Assembly: GCA_015709615.1 (NCBI GenBank)
Contig: CP054179.1
Coordinates: forward strand, 930,001-994,000
DNA from: Gammaproteobacteria bacterium
GTDB taxonomy: Bacteria > Pseudomonadota > Gammaproteobacteria > Burkholderiales > Nitrosomonadaceae
Direction of reading: 5' to 3'
DNA: 64,000 bases
The notes beneath the pieces were generated by a model. The model saw only the letters and a list, made by a program, of their open reading frames with translations, made no database searches and was not told the origin of the DNA. Below, piece by piece: positions 16,735 through 25,498 of this stretch (within the stretch, counting starts at the first letter, position 1; the number at the start of each line of letters is the position of its first letter). The translations under genes and the position numbers were made by a program.

Positions 16735-17075
16735 CATTGTTTGTAACTGATAAAACTCAAAGAGCTTATTTCTCGCAGCAGAGCCCAATCGCGTCTCAAA
16801 TAAACTTTTCCCGGCCAATTCCGTGCAGATATTTTCCCCGATCTGATCTGATCTGGAACAGTGAGCCGGAATTTTCAGCAGAACTGTTATCAGCCAATGC
16901 TCAACACTAAAACCGAGTGTGTTATCCGCACCCTTTGTAAATGTGGCATGAAAATCCTGATCTTGAAGACTGTTCCGGTTAGCACATTCAACGTGATCAC
17001 CTTTTAGTTCCCATGACAACTTCAAACTCCACAAAAGTTTAGATAACTCAATTCTTTTCATGGAATACTTCAATT
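16735..17075 (+). mobile_element. Ancient IS481 relic
   Basis: Base-by-base comparison with the intact IS481 (about 11750-12235) shows clear decayed homology: CAGATATTTTCCCCGATCTG against CCGATATCTTCCCCGATAAA, GTGTTATCCGCACCCTTTG against GCGTGATCCGCACGCTCATG, and TTCAAACTCCACAAAAGTTTAG against GTCAAACCCCATAAGAGTTTG. Many stops and small indels make it non-coding. The minus-strand open frame over it is a shadow. Confidence 0.75.
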
Positions 17076-17078
17076 TTT

Positions 17079-18182
17079 TTAATGTAAATCCTTTTCTACC
17101 AACTCAGCAAGTGATTGATAATCTTTTGCAATACGTTCTGACACCTGGTGCGATTCATACTTATTCCATGCTTGAGCACGATTATGCTCCGCAATCACCA
17201 TCAAAGTACTTATATCCGAAAGAAGGTAAGTAATAGCATTCGCTACAGTTTGCGATGTGACGTTGTCTAACAGTATTCCATTCAAATTGTTAACAAATAC
17301 ATCAGGTATGCCGCCAACCGAAGTAGTAATGCAAGGCAATCCAGCTGCCATGGCTTCCAGCAATGAGGCTGGGCAACCTTCTGCATAAGAAGTAGGAAAA
17401 ACAAATAGGTCGCCATCAAGCAATATTTGCGCTTTAGTTGCCGTACTCACATACCCAGTAACGGTTACATCCGGAATAGAACGTTCAGCCACCAACTGCA
17501 CAATCGCTTCACGTTCTTCTCCATCGCCCACAAACCAGAGAGTCAAATCAGGGTAATCAGGTTTTAGGGATGCATAGGCATCAAGCAATTCCCGCATCCC
17601 TTTACCAGCGACCAAACGTGAAATAAAAACCAGACGGAAATCAGTATGCTCTTGCCTAACAATGCCATCGAACATCGCGCCATCGAACATCGCAGAATCC
17701 ACCCTAATTTTATCCGGATTAAAATCCATTGATATCAACTGCTCACGAAAATGGCTGGCAAGAACAATTGTCTTTGCCGGCCAGTCATAAATGTACCGAA
17801 AAAGATGACGGAAGAAGCGATTTCCCGCAATCTTTGCCGACAAATCTTCTTCCCATCCATGCATAAACATCAGTACTTCACGTTTATTCATTAATCGCAA
17901 TACCAGCAGGAATAATCCATCACGAAATAAAGACTTGAGATTCAATGACGGATTGATGTGCACTACATCCGGTTTCGCAGTACCTACATGCCAAATTAAC
18001 CTTACTGCATCAAAAAACGTGTTTAACAGTATTTTAATACGACCAACATCCGTCGAACGCCGTCCTACTAAAAAATGTTCTGTCTTGATGCTGCTATCAA
18101 ATGCTCGCCGCATGACTTCAATAAATATCGCCACCCCTCCCAGAATACGGGTATCCGGATACAAAATCGTAACGTTCAGCAT
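17079..18182 (-). CDS. Glycosyltransferase family 4
   Basis: About 367 residues, GT-B fold. An N-terminal block GGVAIFIEVMRRAF matches the acceptor-binding loop, RLVFISRLVAGKGMRELLDAYASL is the domain linker, and the C-terminal EGCPASLLEAMAAGLPCITTSVGGIPDVF is the E-x7-E nucleotide-sugar motif. It would add a sugar to a lipid-linked polysaccharide intermediate at the cytoplasmic membrane; the sugar is unknown. I chose the ATG at 18182, 14 bp after the gmhA stop; a TTG at 18203 would overlap it. It is the last gene of the minus-strand operon, and its 3' end abuts an IS481 relic. Confidence 0.88.
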   Translation of the reverse strand: MLNVTILYPDTRILGGVAIFIEVMRRAFDSSIKTEHFLVGRRSTDVGRIKILLNTFFDAVRLIWHVGTAKPDVVHINPSLNLKSLFRDGLFLLVLRLMNKREVLMFMHGWEEDLSAKIAGNRFFRHLFRYIYDWPAKTIVLASHFREQLISMDFNPDKIRVDSAMFDGAMFDGIVRQEHTDFRLVFISRLVAGKGMRELLDAYASLKPDYPDLTLWFVGDGEEREAIVQLVAERSIPDVTVTGYVSTATKAQILLDGDLFVFPTSYAEGCPASLLEAMAAGLPCITTSVGGIPDVFVNNLNGILLDNVTSQTVANAITYLLSDISTLMVIAEHNRAQAWNKYESHQVSERIAKDYQSLAELVEKDLH

Positions 18183-18196
18183 TCGATCAATAACTT

Positions 18197-18775
18197 TCAA
18201 CAACTACGACCTTTGCAGCACAGTGCTTGCATAACAATATGCCCAAAGATAGCGTGAACATCTTCCGATATTTGCATATCGTTCACTGCGGCCCAGACAT
18301 GATGTTGCGCAATTTCTTTGAGTTTGCCGCCACTGTATCCGCACAACCCCAATGTCACGGCACCATGAGTATTGGCGTACTGGACAGCACGAATGACGTT
18401 TTCCGAGTTTCCACTACCTGATAACGCCAGTACAAGATCACCCGGTTCCATAATATTTTTCAATTGCTCGACAAACATATCTTCAAACGAAATATCGTTA
18501 GAATAAGACATGATCAAACCGACATTGTCGAGCAGGCTTCGCCCTCGAAATGACCGGCCACTAGAAAGATAGATGCTTTTATTCCAGTCATTGATAAAAT
18601 GCAGTGCCGTTAGTGAGCTCCCTCCATTTCCTAGCGTAATGATCTGACGTCCGTTTTCCCAAGCAGCGGTGACTAAACCAACCGCGTGGTCGATTTGATC
18701 CCGGTCAAGCGCAGCAAGTGTTGCTTGTAGCTTATCGAGATATGAAGTTGCGGTGATGGAAAATTTTTCGTTCAT
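18197..18775 (-). CDS. gmhA: SIS-domain phosphoheptose isomerase (sedoheptulose-7-phosphate isomerase)
   Basis: 192 residues, one SIS domain. It probably converts sedoheptulose-7-phosphate to D-glycero-D-manno-heptose-7-phosphate, the first step of heptose nucleotide synthesis. Motifs include ITLGNGGSSLTALHFINDW and LALSGSGNSENVIRAVQYAN, which bind the sugar phosphate, and a C-terminal EDVHAIFGHIVMQAL helix with the catalytic-type Glu/His. Length matches GmhA. A strong SD (AGGAGATTTCC) precedes the ATG. It lies between the heptokinase gene and a glycosyltransferase gene, as in GDP-heptose clusters. Confidence 0.88.
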   Translation of the reverse strand: MNEKFSITATSYLDKLQATLAALDRDQIDHAVGLVTAAWENGRQIITLGNGGSSLTALHFINDWNKSIYLSSGRSFRGRSLLDNVGLIMSYSNDISFEDMFVEQLKNIMEPGDLVLALSGSGNSENVIRAVQYANTHGAVTLGLCGYSGGKLKEIAQHHVWAAVNDMQISEDVHAIFGHIVMQALCCKGRSC

Positions 18776-18800
18776 GGAAATCTCCTAGGGAGGTGGTATA

Positions 18801-19781
18801 TTAATGATAGAAGATAATACGACTTCCCAGCGACTCAAACTTCATGGGAATTTTTCGCAAATCAGCCAATGCGTTCACAATTGCGGCATGACAGTGTTGC
18901 GGAGCATATAACATCAAGAATCCCCCCGCTCCTGCACCGAGGATTTTCCCACCCAGCGCGCCAGCTACACGTGCACGATCATACCAGCTATCAATTTCAC
19001 TATTACTGATACCGGCTGTCATTTCACGTTTCAGCATCCAATTCTCGTGCAAAATCTCACCAAACACCTGGGTATTATTTTTCTGCAATTCCTCGAACAA
19101 TGTATAAGTCAAACGCACCATACGCTGCATAATGCGCTGTTTCGTCGCGTCCTCAACCATCGCATCGGATTGATTTTTCAACAGTGCTGAGGCGCTTCGC
19201 GTGATTCCTGTATAAAAAACAATCGTGTCATTTTGAATAGCATGGATGGTTTCCTTGGTGCAAATTACCGGCGTGACCACCACTGAATCATCAGGTTGAA
19301 ATTCGATCAGATTGAAACCACCGTAAGCTGCCGCATATTGATCCTGCTTCCCGATCGGTTCCCTGCACAAATCTATTTCGATATGGCATGCATCACGCCC
19401 CAAATGCTCGGCAGATATATAGCTGCTTTTAAAAGCATTTAGCGCATGCAACAAGCCGACAGTAAACGAACTGGACGATCCCAAGCCGGTTCCACGCGAT
19501 GGAATATCGGCAATAGTGGTAATCTCGATACCGCCGGAAATATTGAGATATTCCATGGTCGCTCTGACCAAATGATGTTTAATCTCTGGAACACTGTTGA
19601 CTTCTTCGTTTTTAGAATATGCAATGCGAATACCGTTATCAAACTTTGGATTCACTGTCACGTAAACATACTTATCGATAGCTGAACTCAGTACTGCGCC
19701 ACCAAAACGCCGGTAAAAGGCTGGTAAATCGCTTCCGCCGCCGGTAAAACTCATTCGCAAGGGGGTACGGCTAATAATCAT
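18801..19781 (-). CDS. hddA: D-glycero-D-manno-heptose-7-phosphate kinase, GHMP family
   Basis: 326 residues. It phosphorylates C1 of heptose-7-phosphate. The N-terminus MIISRTPLRMSFTGGGSDLPAF is typical of HddA. The GHMP ATP-binding loop is PSRGTGLGSSSSFTVGLLHAL, and the C-terminal loop is LGGKILGAGAGGFLMLY. The ATG overlaps the stop of the upstream fusion gene (ATGA), indicating translational coupling. Together with GmhA and the fusion protein it completes a GDP-D-glycero-D-manno-heptose pathway. Confidence 0.9.
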   Translation of the reverse strand: MIISRTPLRMSFTGGGSDLPAFYRRFGGAVLSSAIDKYVYVTVNPKFDNGIRIAYSKNEEVNSVPEIKHHLVRATMEYLNISGGIEITTIADIPSRGTGLGSSSSFTVGLLHALNAFKSSYISAEHLGRDACHIEIDLCREPIGKQDQYAAAYGGFNLIEFQPDDSVVVTPVICTKETIHAIQNDTIVFYTGITRSASALLKNQSDAMVEDATKQRIMQRMVRLTYTLFEELQKNNTQVFGEILHENWMLKREMTAGISNSEIDSWYDRARVAGALGGKILGAGAGGFLMLYAPQHCHAAIVNALADLRKIPMKFESLGSRIIFYH

Positions 19782-21685
19782 GTATTAAAGTGCTGGTTGG
19801 TTAATTGAATGTTTAGTCGGTTAGCGCCATTTGCACCAGCAAATATGTACGGCACCTCATCTTGCTGCCTTGAATTGTAGATAAATTCGGCTTCTTCATC
19901 ATTACAGCCTCGCAACCGGTATTCTTTAAGAACCCGGCGTTTGCGCTCATCTTCCGCTATTTCAACGAAGAATCTGTGCGCATCCGGGAAAAGATGTGCA
20001 AGTTCAAGTGCGATCGTTCCATCTACAATAATCACATCTTGAGGGTTAATCGTAATCGGTATTCCACTCTCCATCTGGCGGCGCTGCAATTTATGGTAAA
20101 CCCCTAATTCGAGCTGCTGCATTCCACTGGTCCGTGCTTGGAGTAATTGCGAAACAGCCGGTAAATCATAGCGCCCCTTGACACCGGCGGTGCGCTGCTG
20201 ATCGTCTATCAACCAGGCATCCAAGGGTAAACGATGTGCCGTCAAACCACGCAACCGCAGACTCTCGATCACAGCGGAAGAAAAATTACTCTTACCGCTC
20301 CGGGATAAACCACCGACCAACACCAAGTCACCAGCTTTAACTTCCGCTGTTTGCATTGCAGCAAACTCGAGTAACTGCCTATGATCGTTCAAAATAAAAT
20401 CAACCGCGTGCGGCAAATCGGGCAAAGTATAATCGGGCCAAGCCTTGGCGCGATAATCCATGCCTGCATACCCGGTTTCAACCAAAATAGCACGCAATCC
20501 AATAGCATGAGCCGTGGCCACATCAACCAAAGTATCCCCGATGAACCACGAACCGAAAAGATCAATATTAAATTCGCGGCAAGCGGCTTCTATCAATCCA
20601 GTCTTTGGTTTGCGGCAATTGCAATCGATTTTGAGTGCCGCAACTTCACCGGGAAAGCCGCTATCCGGATGATGCGGACAAAAATAAATGCGATCAAGAT
20701 AAGCACCTTCATGCCCCAGCAATGTTTCCATACGCGCATGAATTCGCCGCAACTCGGCCATCGAACAATCTCCTCGTGCTAGTACCGGTTGATTCGTGAC
20801 GATGATGCTTCTGTAATCGGATTGATTTAGCTGCCGTAGCGCTTGCGATACTCCGGGTAGCAATTCCAGCGCATCGGCGTTTGCAAGATGCCCTACTTCA
20901 CGGTTAATTGTGCCGTCACGATCGAGAAATACAGCAACTTGCTGCTGATCAAGATTGGAGCGGGTAATGCGTCCGGACATAAAATCTTTGCACACCTTGT
21001 CGAGCCTATTGGGTGTACCGCTGTCTTTTATATACTCTGGGCTGATATAGCCAGCAAGCTCCTGACCAGCAACCAACATTTCCGGGAATAAGTGTTTGGC
21101 GAAGTCTATTTGTCCCTCTTTTCCCCGAAAAGGCAGAAATGCGGACTTACGCACCCAATAAAGCGCTGCATTGACCAAATTGGGATAGTAGCAAGATGGA
21201 TCGTGCGGATAAGGATGAAAAGCGGCAATCCCACCATCGTCATTCACTTCAACCAAATCCGAATCGTTTGGATGATCATTGGGATGCAAAAAAAGCGTAG
21301 CTGCTGCACGAGGATGCGCCATGTGCGCCTGCTGAAACCTATTTAGATCGACTTCCAGCATGGTATCGCCGTACATCACCAAAAATTCTTCAGCAAGGTG
21401 ATCCAATGCGGCGAGTGTTGCTCCGGCTGTTCCTCTCGGTACACCATCATTCAAACACGTTAAGCGCAGCCCCCAATTATTTCGTGAAGCGCAAAAATCT
21501 ATAATAAACTGCGCTGCATGATTCACCAATACCAATACATCGGTGAAACCGTACCGTTTTGCCAGCAATATTTGCCGCTCCAGTAAAGGCATGCCACAAA
21601 TATCGATCAAAGGTTTAGGCAGTCCATTAAGCCGCTCGGCCAATCGAGTCCCTTTACCGCCAGCCAAAATGACAACTTGTTTCAC
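19778..21685 (-). CDS. Three-domain fusion: heptose-1-P guanylyltransferase, GmhB-type phosphatase and P-loop kinase-like domain
   Basis: 635 residues. Residues 1-235 are a sugar-phosphate nucleotidyltransferase (LAGGKGTRLAERLNGLPKPLIDICG, MYGDTML), most likely HddC-type. Residues 250-405 are a HAD-IIIA phosphatase (VFLDRDGTINREVGHL, IVTNQP, KPKTGL, FIGDTLVD) with the GmhB zinc ligands in CPHHPDSGF and CNC. Residues 452-635 are a P-loop kinase-like domain (VLVGGLSRSGKSNFSSAVIESL, IIVDGTIAL, KEYRLRG), similar to uridine kinases, with unknown substrate. The first two domains supply the phosphatase and guanylyltransferase steps of GDP-heptose synthesis. The GTG start overlaps the epimerase stop (GTGA) and the stop overlaps hddA (ATGA), so it is tightly coupled. 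The third domain is unexplained by the pathway. Confidence 0.88.
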   Translation of the reverse strand: MKQVVILAGGKGTRLAERLNGLPKPLIDICGMPLLERQILLAKRYGFTDVLVLVNHAAQFIIDFCASRNNWGLRLTCLNDGVPRGTAGATLAALDHLAEEFLVMYGDTMLEVDLNRFQQAHMAHPRAAATLFLHPNDHPNDSDLVEVNDDGGIAAFHPYPHDPSCYYPNLVNAALYWVRKSAFLPFRGKEGQIDFAKHLFPEMLVAGQELAGYISPEYIKDSGTPNRLDKVCKDFMSGRITRSNLDQQQVAVFLDRDGTINREVGHLANADALELLPGVSQALRQLNQSDYRSIIVTNQPVLARGDCSMAELRRIHARMETLLGHEGAYLDRIYFCPHHPDSGFPGEVAALKIDCNCRKPKTGLIEAACREFNIDLFGSWFIGDTLVDVATAHAIGLRAILVETGYAGMDYRAKAWPDYTLPDLPHAVDFILNDHRQLLEFAAMQTAEVKAGDLVLVGGLSRSGKSNFSSAVIESLRLRGLTAHRLPLDAWLIDDQQRTAGVKGRYDLPAVSQLLQARTSGMQQLELGVYHKLQRRQMESGIPITINPQDVIIVDGTIALELAHLFPDAHRFFVEIAEDERKRRVLKEYRLRGCNDEEAEFIYNSRQQDEVPYIFAGANGANRLNIQLTNQHFNT

Positions 21686-22647
21686 TGATGCATTTCCTGA
21701 TCAATGATTTCACGGATAGCTAATTTGACTGCATCGGCTGATCCTATTTTCGGCTGCCATCCTAATGCGCGCAGTTTCTCAATCGAATAAACAAAACGAG
21801 GAACATCGCCGACCCATCCTTTATTACCCTCACCAAAACTGATCTTGGCATCCGGTGCAGCAGCCGCAACCACTTGTTCCGCCATAAAACGGACCATCAC
21901 TCCTTCATCGTCAGAGCCAATGTTGTAGTAAGCCAGCCGTTCTTTCGCAAACTCACGGATATACAACATCGCATCAATTAATTCGGATACATGCAGATAA
22001 CCTTTCTGCTGAGTACCGTTGCCGAGCACATTAAGATTATTTGGGGTTTGCCGCAGTTTACGGATGAAATCAAGCAAGGCACCATGCGTAGCAGGCACAC
22101 CAATCACATTAGGAAATCTGAAAATCCAAGCCCGTTCGAGCCAGGCCTCTGCTGCTGCACTGATCAAAGCTTCGGATGCCAGTTTCATGGCGCCATAATT
22201 GGAAATCGGCAATAAGGGTCCAATATCTTCATGCAGTCTTACATTTTCATGATCACCATAAACCGCGGAAGTCGAAGCAAATGCAAGCTGCTTGATCTTT
22301 AACCGCTTCATCACTTCGAGCGTGTTGAACGTCGTCATGAAGGTATCACGCAAATCCACGCCGGCATCATTTATACCCGCCGGTATGTCGGAATTAGCCG
22401 CCAAATGCCACACTTCAGTGATCGGATCCGTGCTGTAAAACTGCTGAGCGACTCGCATAAATGCAGATAAATCCGATAAATCAGCCTCTACAAATACAAA
22501 TCGCGCATCTTGCAAACTGTGCGCAATATTTTTCCTCGAGCCGTTACTTAAATTATCTATTCCAAGAATTCGGTGATTACTCGCAAGCAAACGCTGCACC
22601 ATATTGCAGCCAATAAAACCGGCCGCACCCGTAACTAGAATTGCCAA
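21682..22647 (-). CDS. NAD-dependent epimerase/dehydratase (extended SDR)
   Basis: 321 residues. The Rossmann motif is VTGAAGFIGCNMVQRLL and the catalytic residues lie in FASTSAVYGD and the YxxxK of ISNYGAMKLASEA. The C-terminal half is the substrate-binding domain. Its place directly before the heptose fusion gene suggests it acts on a GDP-activated sugar such as GDP-heptose or GDP-mannose, but specificity cannot be read. Its stop overlaps the next start. The 140 bp upstream separate it from the preceding glycosyltransferase. Confidence 0.88.
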   Translation of the reverse strand: MAILVTGAAGFIGCNMVQRLLASNHRILGIDNLSNGSRKNIAHSLQDARFVFVEADLSDLSAFMRVAQQFYSTDPITEVWHLAANSDIPAGINDAGVDLRDTFMTTFNTLEVMKRLKIKQLAFASTSAVYGDHENVRLHEDIGPLLPISNYGAMKLASEALISAAAEAWLERAWIFRFPNVIGVPATHGALLDFIRKLRQTPNNLNVLGNGTQQKGYLHVSELIDAMLYIREFAKERLAYYNIGSDDEGVMVRFMAEQVVAAAAPDAKISFGEGNKGWVGDVPRFVYSIEKLRALGWQPKIGSADAVKLAIREIIDQEMHQ

Positions 22648-22788
22648 AATGAAATCCCCATAACTTGTAAGGTAAGACGGGGCTTATGATGAATGCAGTT
22701 CTGGTTGCTACTCATTTCCTCTGTCTATTCCCACCAACGTAAACGTAAAATAACGACACGACATTCGAAGTGTTTGTCATTGCATAAT
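22648..22788. other. Short intergenic gap inside the polysaccharide operon
   Basis: 140 bp without a gene; the largest gap between 17079 and 31893. It might hold an internal promoter for the heptose genes. No clear terminator or operator was identified. Confidence 0.35.
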
Positions 22789-23988
22789 CTACTCGGCAAA
22801 AACCGCATCATAAGCCGCTAATAGTTTAGGTACTTCATAGCGCCACTCGAGCTCATTCCTCACCCGGTTGCGACCAAATTCCCCCATGCGCTGCCGCAAT
22901 TCCGGATCATCCAGTAATTGCACTATTTTCAAAGCCATATCCACCGGATCATTTTTCTTCGCATATAACGACGCATCCAATGCAGAAACCCTACCCTCGG
23001 TTAGATCGAACTGCACAATGGGTTTACCTAAGGCCATATACTCCATGATCTTATTCATCGTAGACTTATCGTTCATTTCATTGGCCACATCAGGATTCAC
23101 ACATATATCCGCGGTATTGAGCATCGCTAATAATTCTTGGTCCGGTACCCGGCCGGTAAAAGTCACAAAATCGCCAATTCCAAGATTAATAGCTAACTGT
23201 TTCATCTCTTCAAGCGATGTGCCGCCGCCTACCAGACCGAAATGCACGTCCGTCCGTCCCAAATCCTTGATCATGCAACACGCGGACTGCAATAGCAGAT
23301 CGATCCCTTCCTGCGCCCCCATTACACCGACATAACCGACTAAATAGCGCCGCCCGTGTTTAAGCTCTTCGTTGGGTAGCAGGATACGCATGCGATCCAG
23401 TTTAGGCCCGCTACGCACCACGAAAACTTTTGCTGGGTTCATTCCACCGCGTTCTATCGCAATCTTTTTATACGATTCGTTGGTAGCGATCGAAACATCT
23501 GCAGTTTTGAATGTCCACCGTTCGAACAGCACCAGTAACTTATAAAAGAAATCACGGCATCCGAATTTCGCCTCATACAGCTCCGGGTTGATATCGTGAT
23601 GATCGAACAGGAATTTCTTGCGCATAAACAACTTAAAGAAACCACTGATCAGAAATAGTAAATCAGGTGGATTGCACGCGTGAATGACATCGAACCCCTG
23701 AGAAAATTGCACTTTCCAGGCAAGCCGGAAGGTATGAAATAAAGCAACGGAGTATTCAATCAAGTAGCCTTTTGCACCTTCGGCTTCGAACGGCAAACCA
23801 TAGCGATAAATATGAATTCCGTCAATGACTTCATATTCTTCTTCATACCCTTTACCCGTCGGGCAAATGATGGAGACGACATAACCGTTGTCATGCAGTG
23901 TTGTCGCTTCCTGCCACACCCGGCGATCAAAGGGGGAAGGAAGATTTTCGACTAAAATGAGCACTCGACGTGGAGAAGTAAGTGACAT
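22789..23988 (-). CDS. Glycosyltransferase family 4 (WcaI/WbuB-like)
   Basis: About 399 residues, GT-B fold. The N-terminus RRVLILVENLPSPFDRRVWQEATTLHDNGY is typical of WbuB-like transferases. FDVIHACNPPDLLF and FDHHDINPELYEAKFG follow, with the C-terminal LGKPIVQFDLTEGRVSALDASLY. Acts at the membrane on a lipid-linked glycan. The ATG at 23988 is preferred; a TTG at 24012 would overlap the upstream gene. Part of the same operon, 5 bp after the methyltransferase gene. Confidence 0.87.
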   Translation of the reverse strand: MSLTSPRRVLILVENLPSPFDRRVWQEATTLHDNGYVVSIICPTGKGYEEEYEVIDGIHIYRYGLPFEAEGAKGYLIEYSVALFHTFRLAWKVQFSQGFDVIHACNPPDLLFLISGFFKLFMRKKFLFDHHDINPELYEAKFGCRDFFYKLLVLFERWTFKTADVSIATNESYKKIAIERGGMNPAKVFVVRSGPKLDRMRILLPNEELKHGRRYLVGYVGVMGAQEGIDLLLQSACCMIKDLGRTDVHFGLVGGGTSLEEMKQLAINLGIGDFVTFTGRVPDQELLAMLNTADICVNPDVANEMNDKSTMNKIMEYMALGKPIVQFDLTEGRVSALDASLYAKKNDPVDMALKIVQLLDDPELRQRMGEFGRNRVRNELEWRYEVPKLLAAYDAVFAE

Positions 23989-23992
23989 TGAA

Positions 23993-24706
23993 TCAGTTCT
24001 TACGATATGCAATAAGTGATTTGATCATACCCAATGCATGTTCTTTGAGGATACTGGCATCAGGAAAGTAATTTTTCATGTCGCTTATAGTCGGCAAATA
24101 AAAATCAGGGCTGGTTTTTTTTATCCAGAACCGGTTGGTAAACCTTAGGAGCGACACCTGAAGCCAGCGCGGCAGGTAACTGACAAATGGAAGCCAGGAG
24201 TGCGTTTCAATCGGGAACCAGCGGTATGGTGCCTGTACAAAATAACCTTTACCCAAGCGGCGAATCTCTTTGGCAAATTCATTCTGACGAATCTGCGCTA
24301 TATCCTTGAAACGTTGACCTGAAACCAATGTCCATACTTCGTCCTTCGGTGCCGTGACATGCTCGATCACGGAAGAGCAAAATACAATATCGAAGAACTT
24401 ATCTGGAAATGGCAATTGACCCGCTTCCGGTATAACAACCGGTGTGAATCCGTAATGCACCGCGGCTTCCTTGACCGCTTGTTCGTCAATATCGGCCACA
24501 TAGACATTCGCGGGTGAAACAGCTGAGTTTTCCAGCACTGCATGAATATACGTGCCATTCCATCCTCCTAAGTCGAGTACTCGAGTCTCGGCAGTAAGAT
24601 CAAAACTATCCCGGAAAATTTTAGCTCTATGTTTACGAAATCGAATACGTAATCGTGCCAGCGCATTTTCCGATTCTTCAATGATAAACGATGATTTTTG
24701 ATTCAC
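23993..24706 (-). CDS. Class I SAM-dependent methyltransferase
   Basis: About 237 residues. The SAM-binding motif is VLDLGGWNGTYIH (motif I) with VYVADIDEQAVKEA (motif II) and DIVFCSSVIEHV (motif IV). The C-terminal part contains VQAPYRWFPIETHSWLPFVSYLPRW, seen in methyltransferases of polysaccharide clusters. It may methylate a sugar or a lipid intermediate. I favour the GTG at 24706, because AGGAG lies 9 bases before it; a TTG at 24754 would add 16 residues. Confidence 0.8.
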   Translation of the reverse strand: MNQKSSFIIEESENALARLRIRFRKHRAKIFRDSFDLTAETRVLDLGGWNGTYIHAVLENSAVSPANVYVADIDEQAVKEAAVHYGFTPVVIPEAGQLPFPDKFFDIVFCSSVIEHVTAPKDEVWTLVSGQRFKDIAQIRQNEFAKEIRRLGKGYFVQAPYRWFPIETHSWLPFVSYLPRWLQVSLLRFTNRFWIKKTSPDFYLPTISDMKNYFPDASILKEHALGMIKSLIAYRKN

Positions 24707-24802
24707 TATTTTTATCTCCTGAGTCTCTTGAAGGATTTTCCGGAAATCCGACAAGAAAGTTTCTGATCAGATCTTAAGTGCCGCTCTCCACTCATCATAA
24801 AC

Positions 24803-25498
24803 TCAGCGTTTTCCCAAAAAATAAATGCAAGGAAAAAGCCATGTGGAAGCGCCTGTAAAAGCCATAGCATCAATAAAGCCGCGCTTGCTGGAATAGACAT
24901 CACGATAGTAATCGAGCGTAATATCTGATACCGTACTGAATACGTTTGCTAATTCGCCGCGCAATTCTTCTTTAGTGTATCCGGCATGCGCACCCAACTC
25001 ATTGCGGAAACGGCCATGCAATTTTGCGTTCCAATCGGCAAAATTCCACTTCAGTTTTGCTGTCACAGAAGCGTCCTTGCTGCCAAGATATCCAACAATC
25101 CGTTTACTATTGGGTGTGCCGATCATCCATCCCCCAGCGGGGCGAAGCACACGCCGCATTTCGCGCAGAGCCGCACGAAAATCCGGAATATGCTCAAGAG
25201 CATGGAAAGAGTAAACGAAATCAAAACTCTCATCGGCAAATTCCATCCCAGTCGCATCTCCGCGGCGCAAATCCGCAAAAAGACCAGCTCGCGCATTGAA
25301 GTCAGTAACAATATCGATACCGGTAACCGAAGCTCCAAGATACTGTGCCAGAACAGCTGCTTCTATCCCTTTTCCACACCCCACCACGAGGATTTTCGTC
25401 GGTACCGAATTTAGTTGCTGACACATTAAATCCGCAAGGATGACCGTTTTAGGGTCGGAAAAATCCACATTCTGTCGATTACCAACAAATTCCGTCAT
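24803..25498 (-). CDS. Class I SAM-dependent methyltransferase (Methyltransf_11 type)
   Basis: About 231 residues. SAM-binding blocks are KILVVGCGKGIEAAVLAQYLGASVTGIDI and ESFDFVYSFHALEHIPDFRAALREMRRVLRPAGG, the latter typical of the Methyltransf_11 family. Probably modifies a sugar or lipid intermediate. The ATG at 25498 (GGAG upstream) overlaps the end of the GDP-mannose dehydrogenase gene by 20 bp. A short gap separates it from the next methyltransferase gene. Confidence 0.85.
   Translation of the reverse strand: MTEFVGNRQNVDFSDPKTVILADLMCQQLNSVPTKILVVGCGKGIEAAVLAQYLGASVTGIDIVTDFNARAGLFADLRRGDATGMEFADESFDFVYSFHALEHIPDFRAALREMRRVLRPAGGWMIGTPNSKRIVGYLGSKDASVTAKLKWNFADWNAKLHGRFRNELGAHAGYTKEELRGELANVFSTVSDITLDYYRDVYSSKRGFIDAMAFTGASTWLFPCIYFLGKR

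Noticed and set aside
16732..17073. Minus-strand open frame of 113 codons
   Set aside because: It lies antisense to a decayed IS481 relic that aligns with the intact copy; no SD and no recognisable protein.
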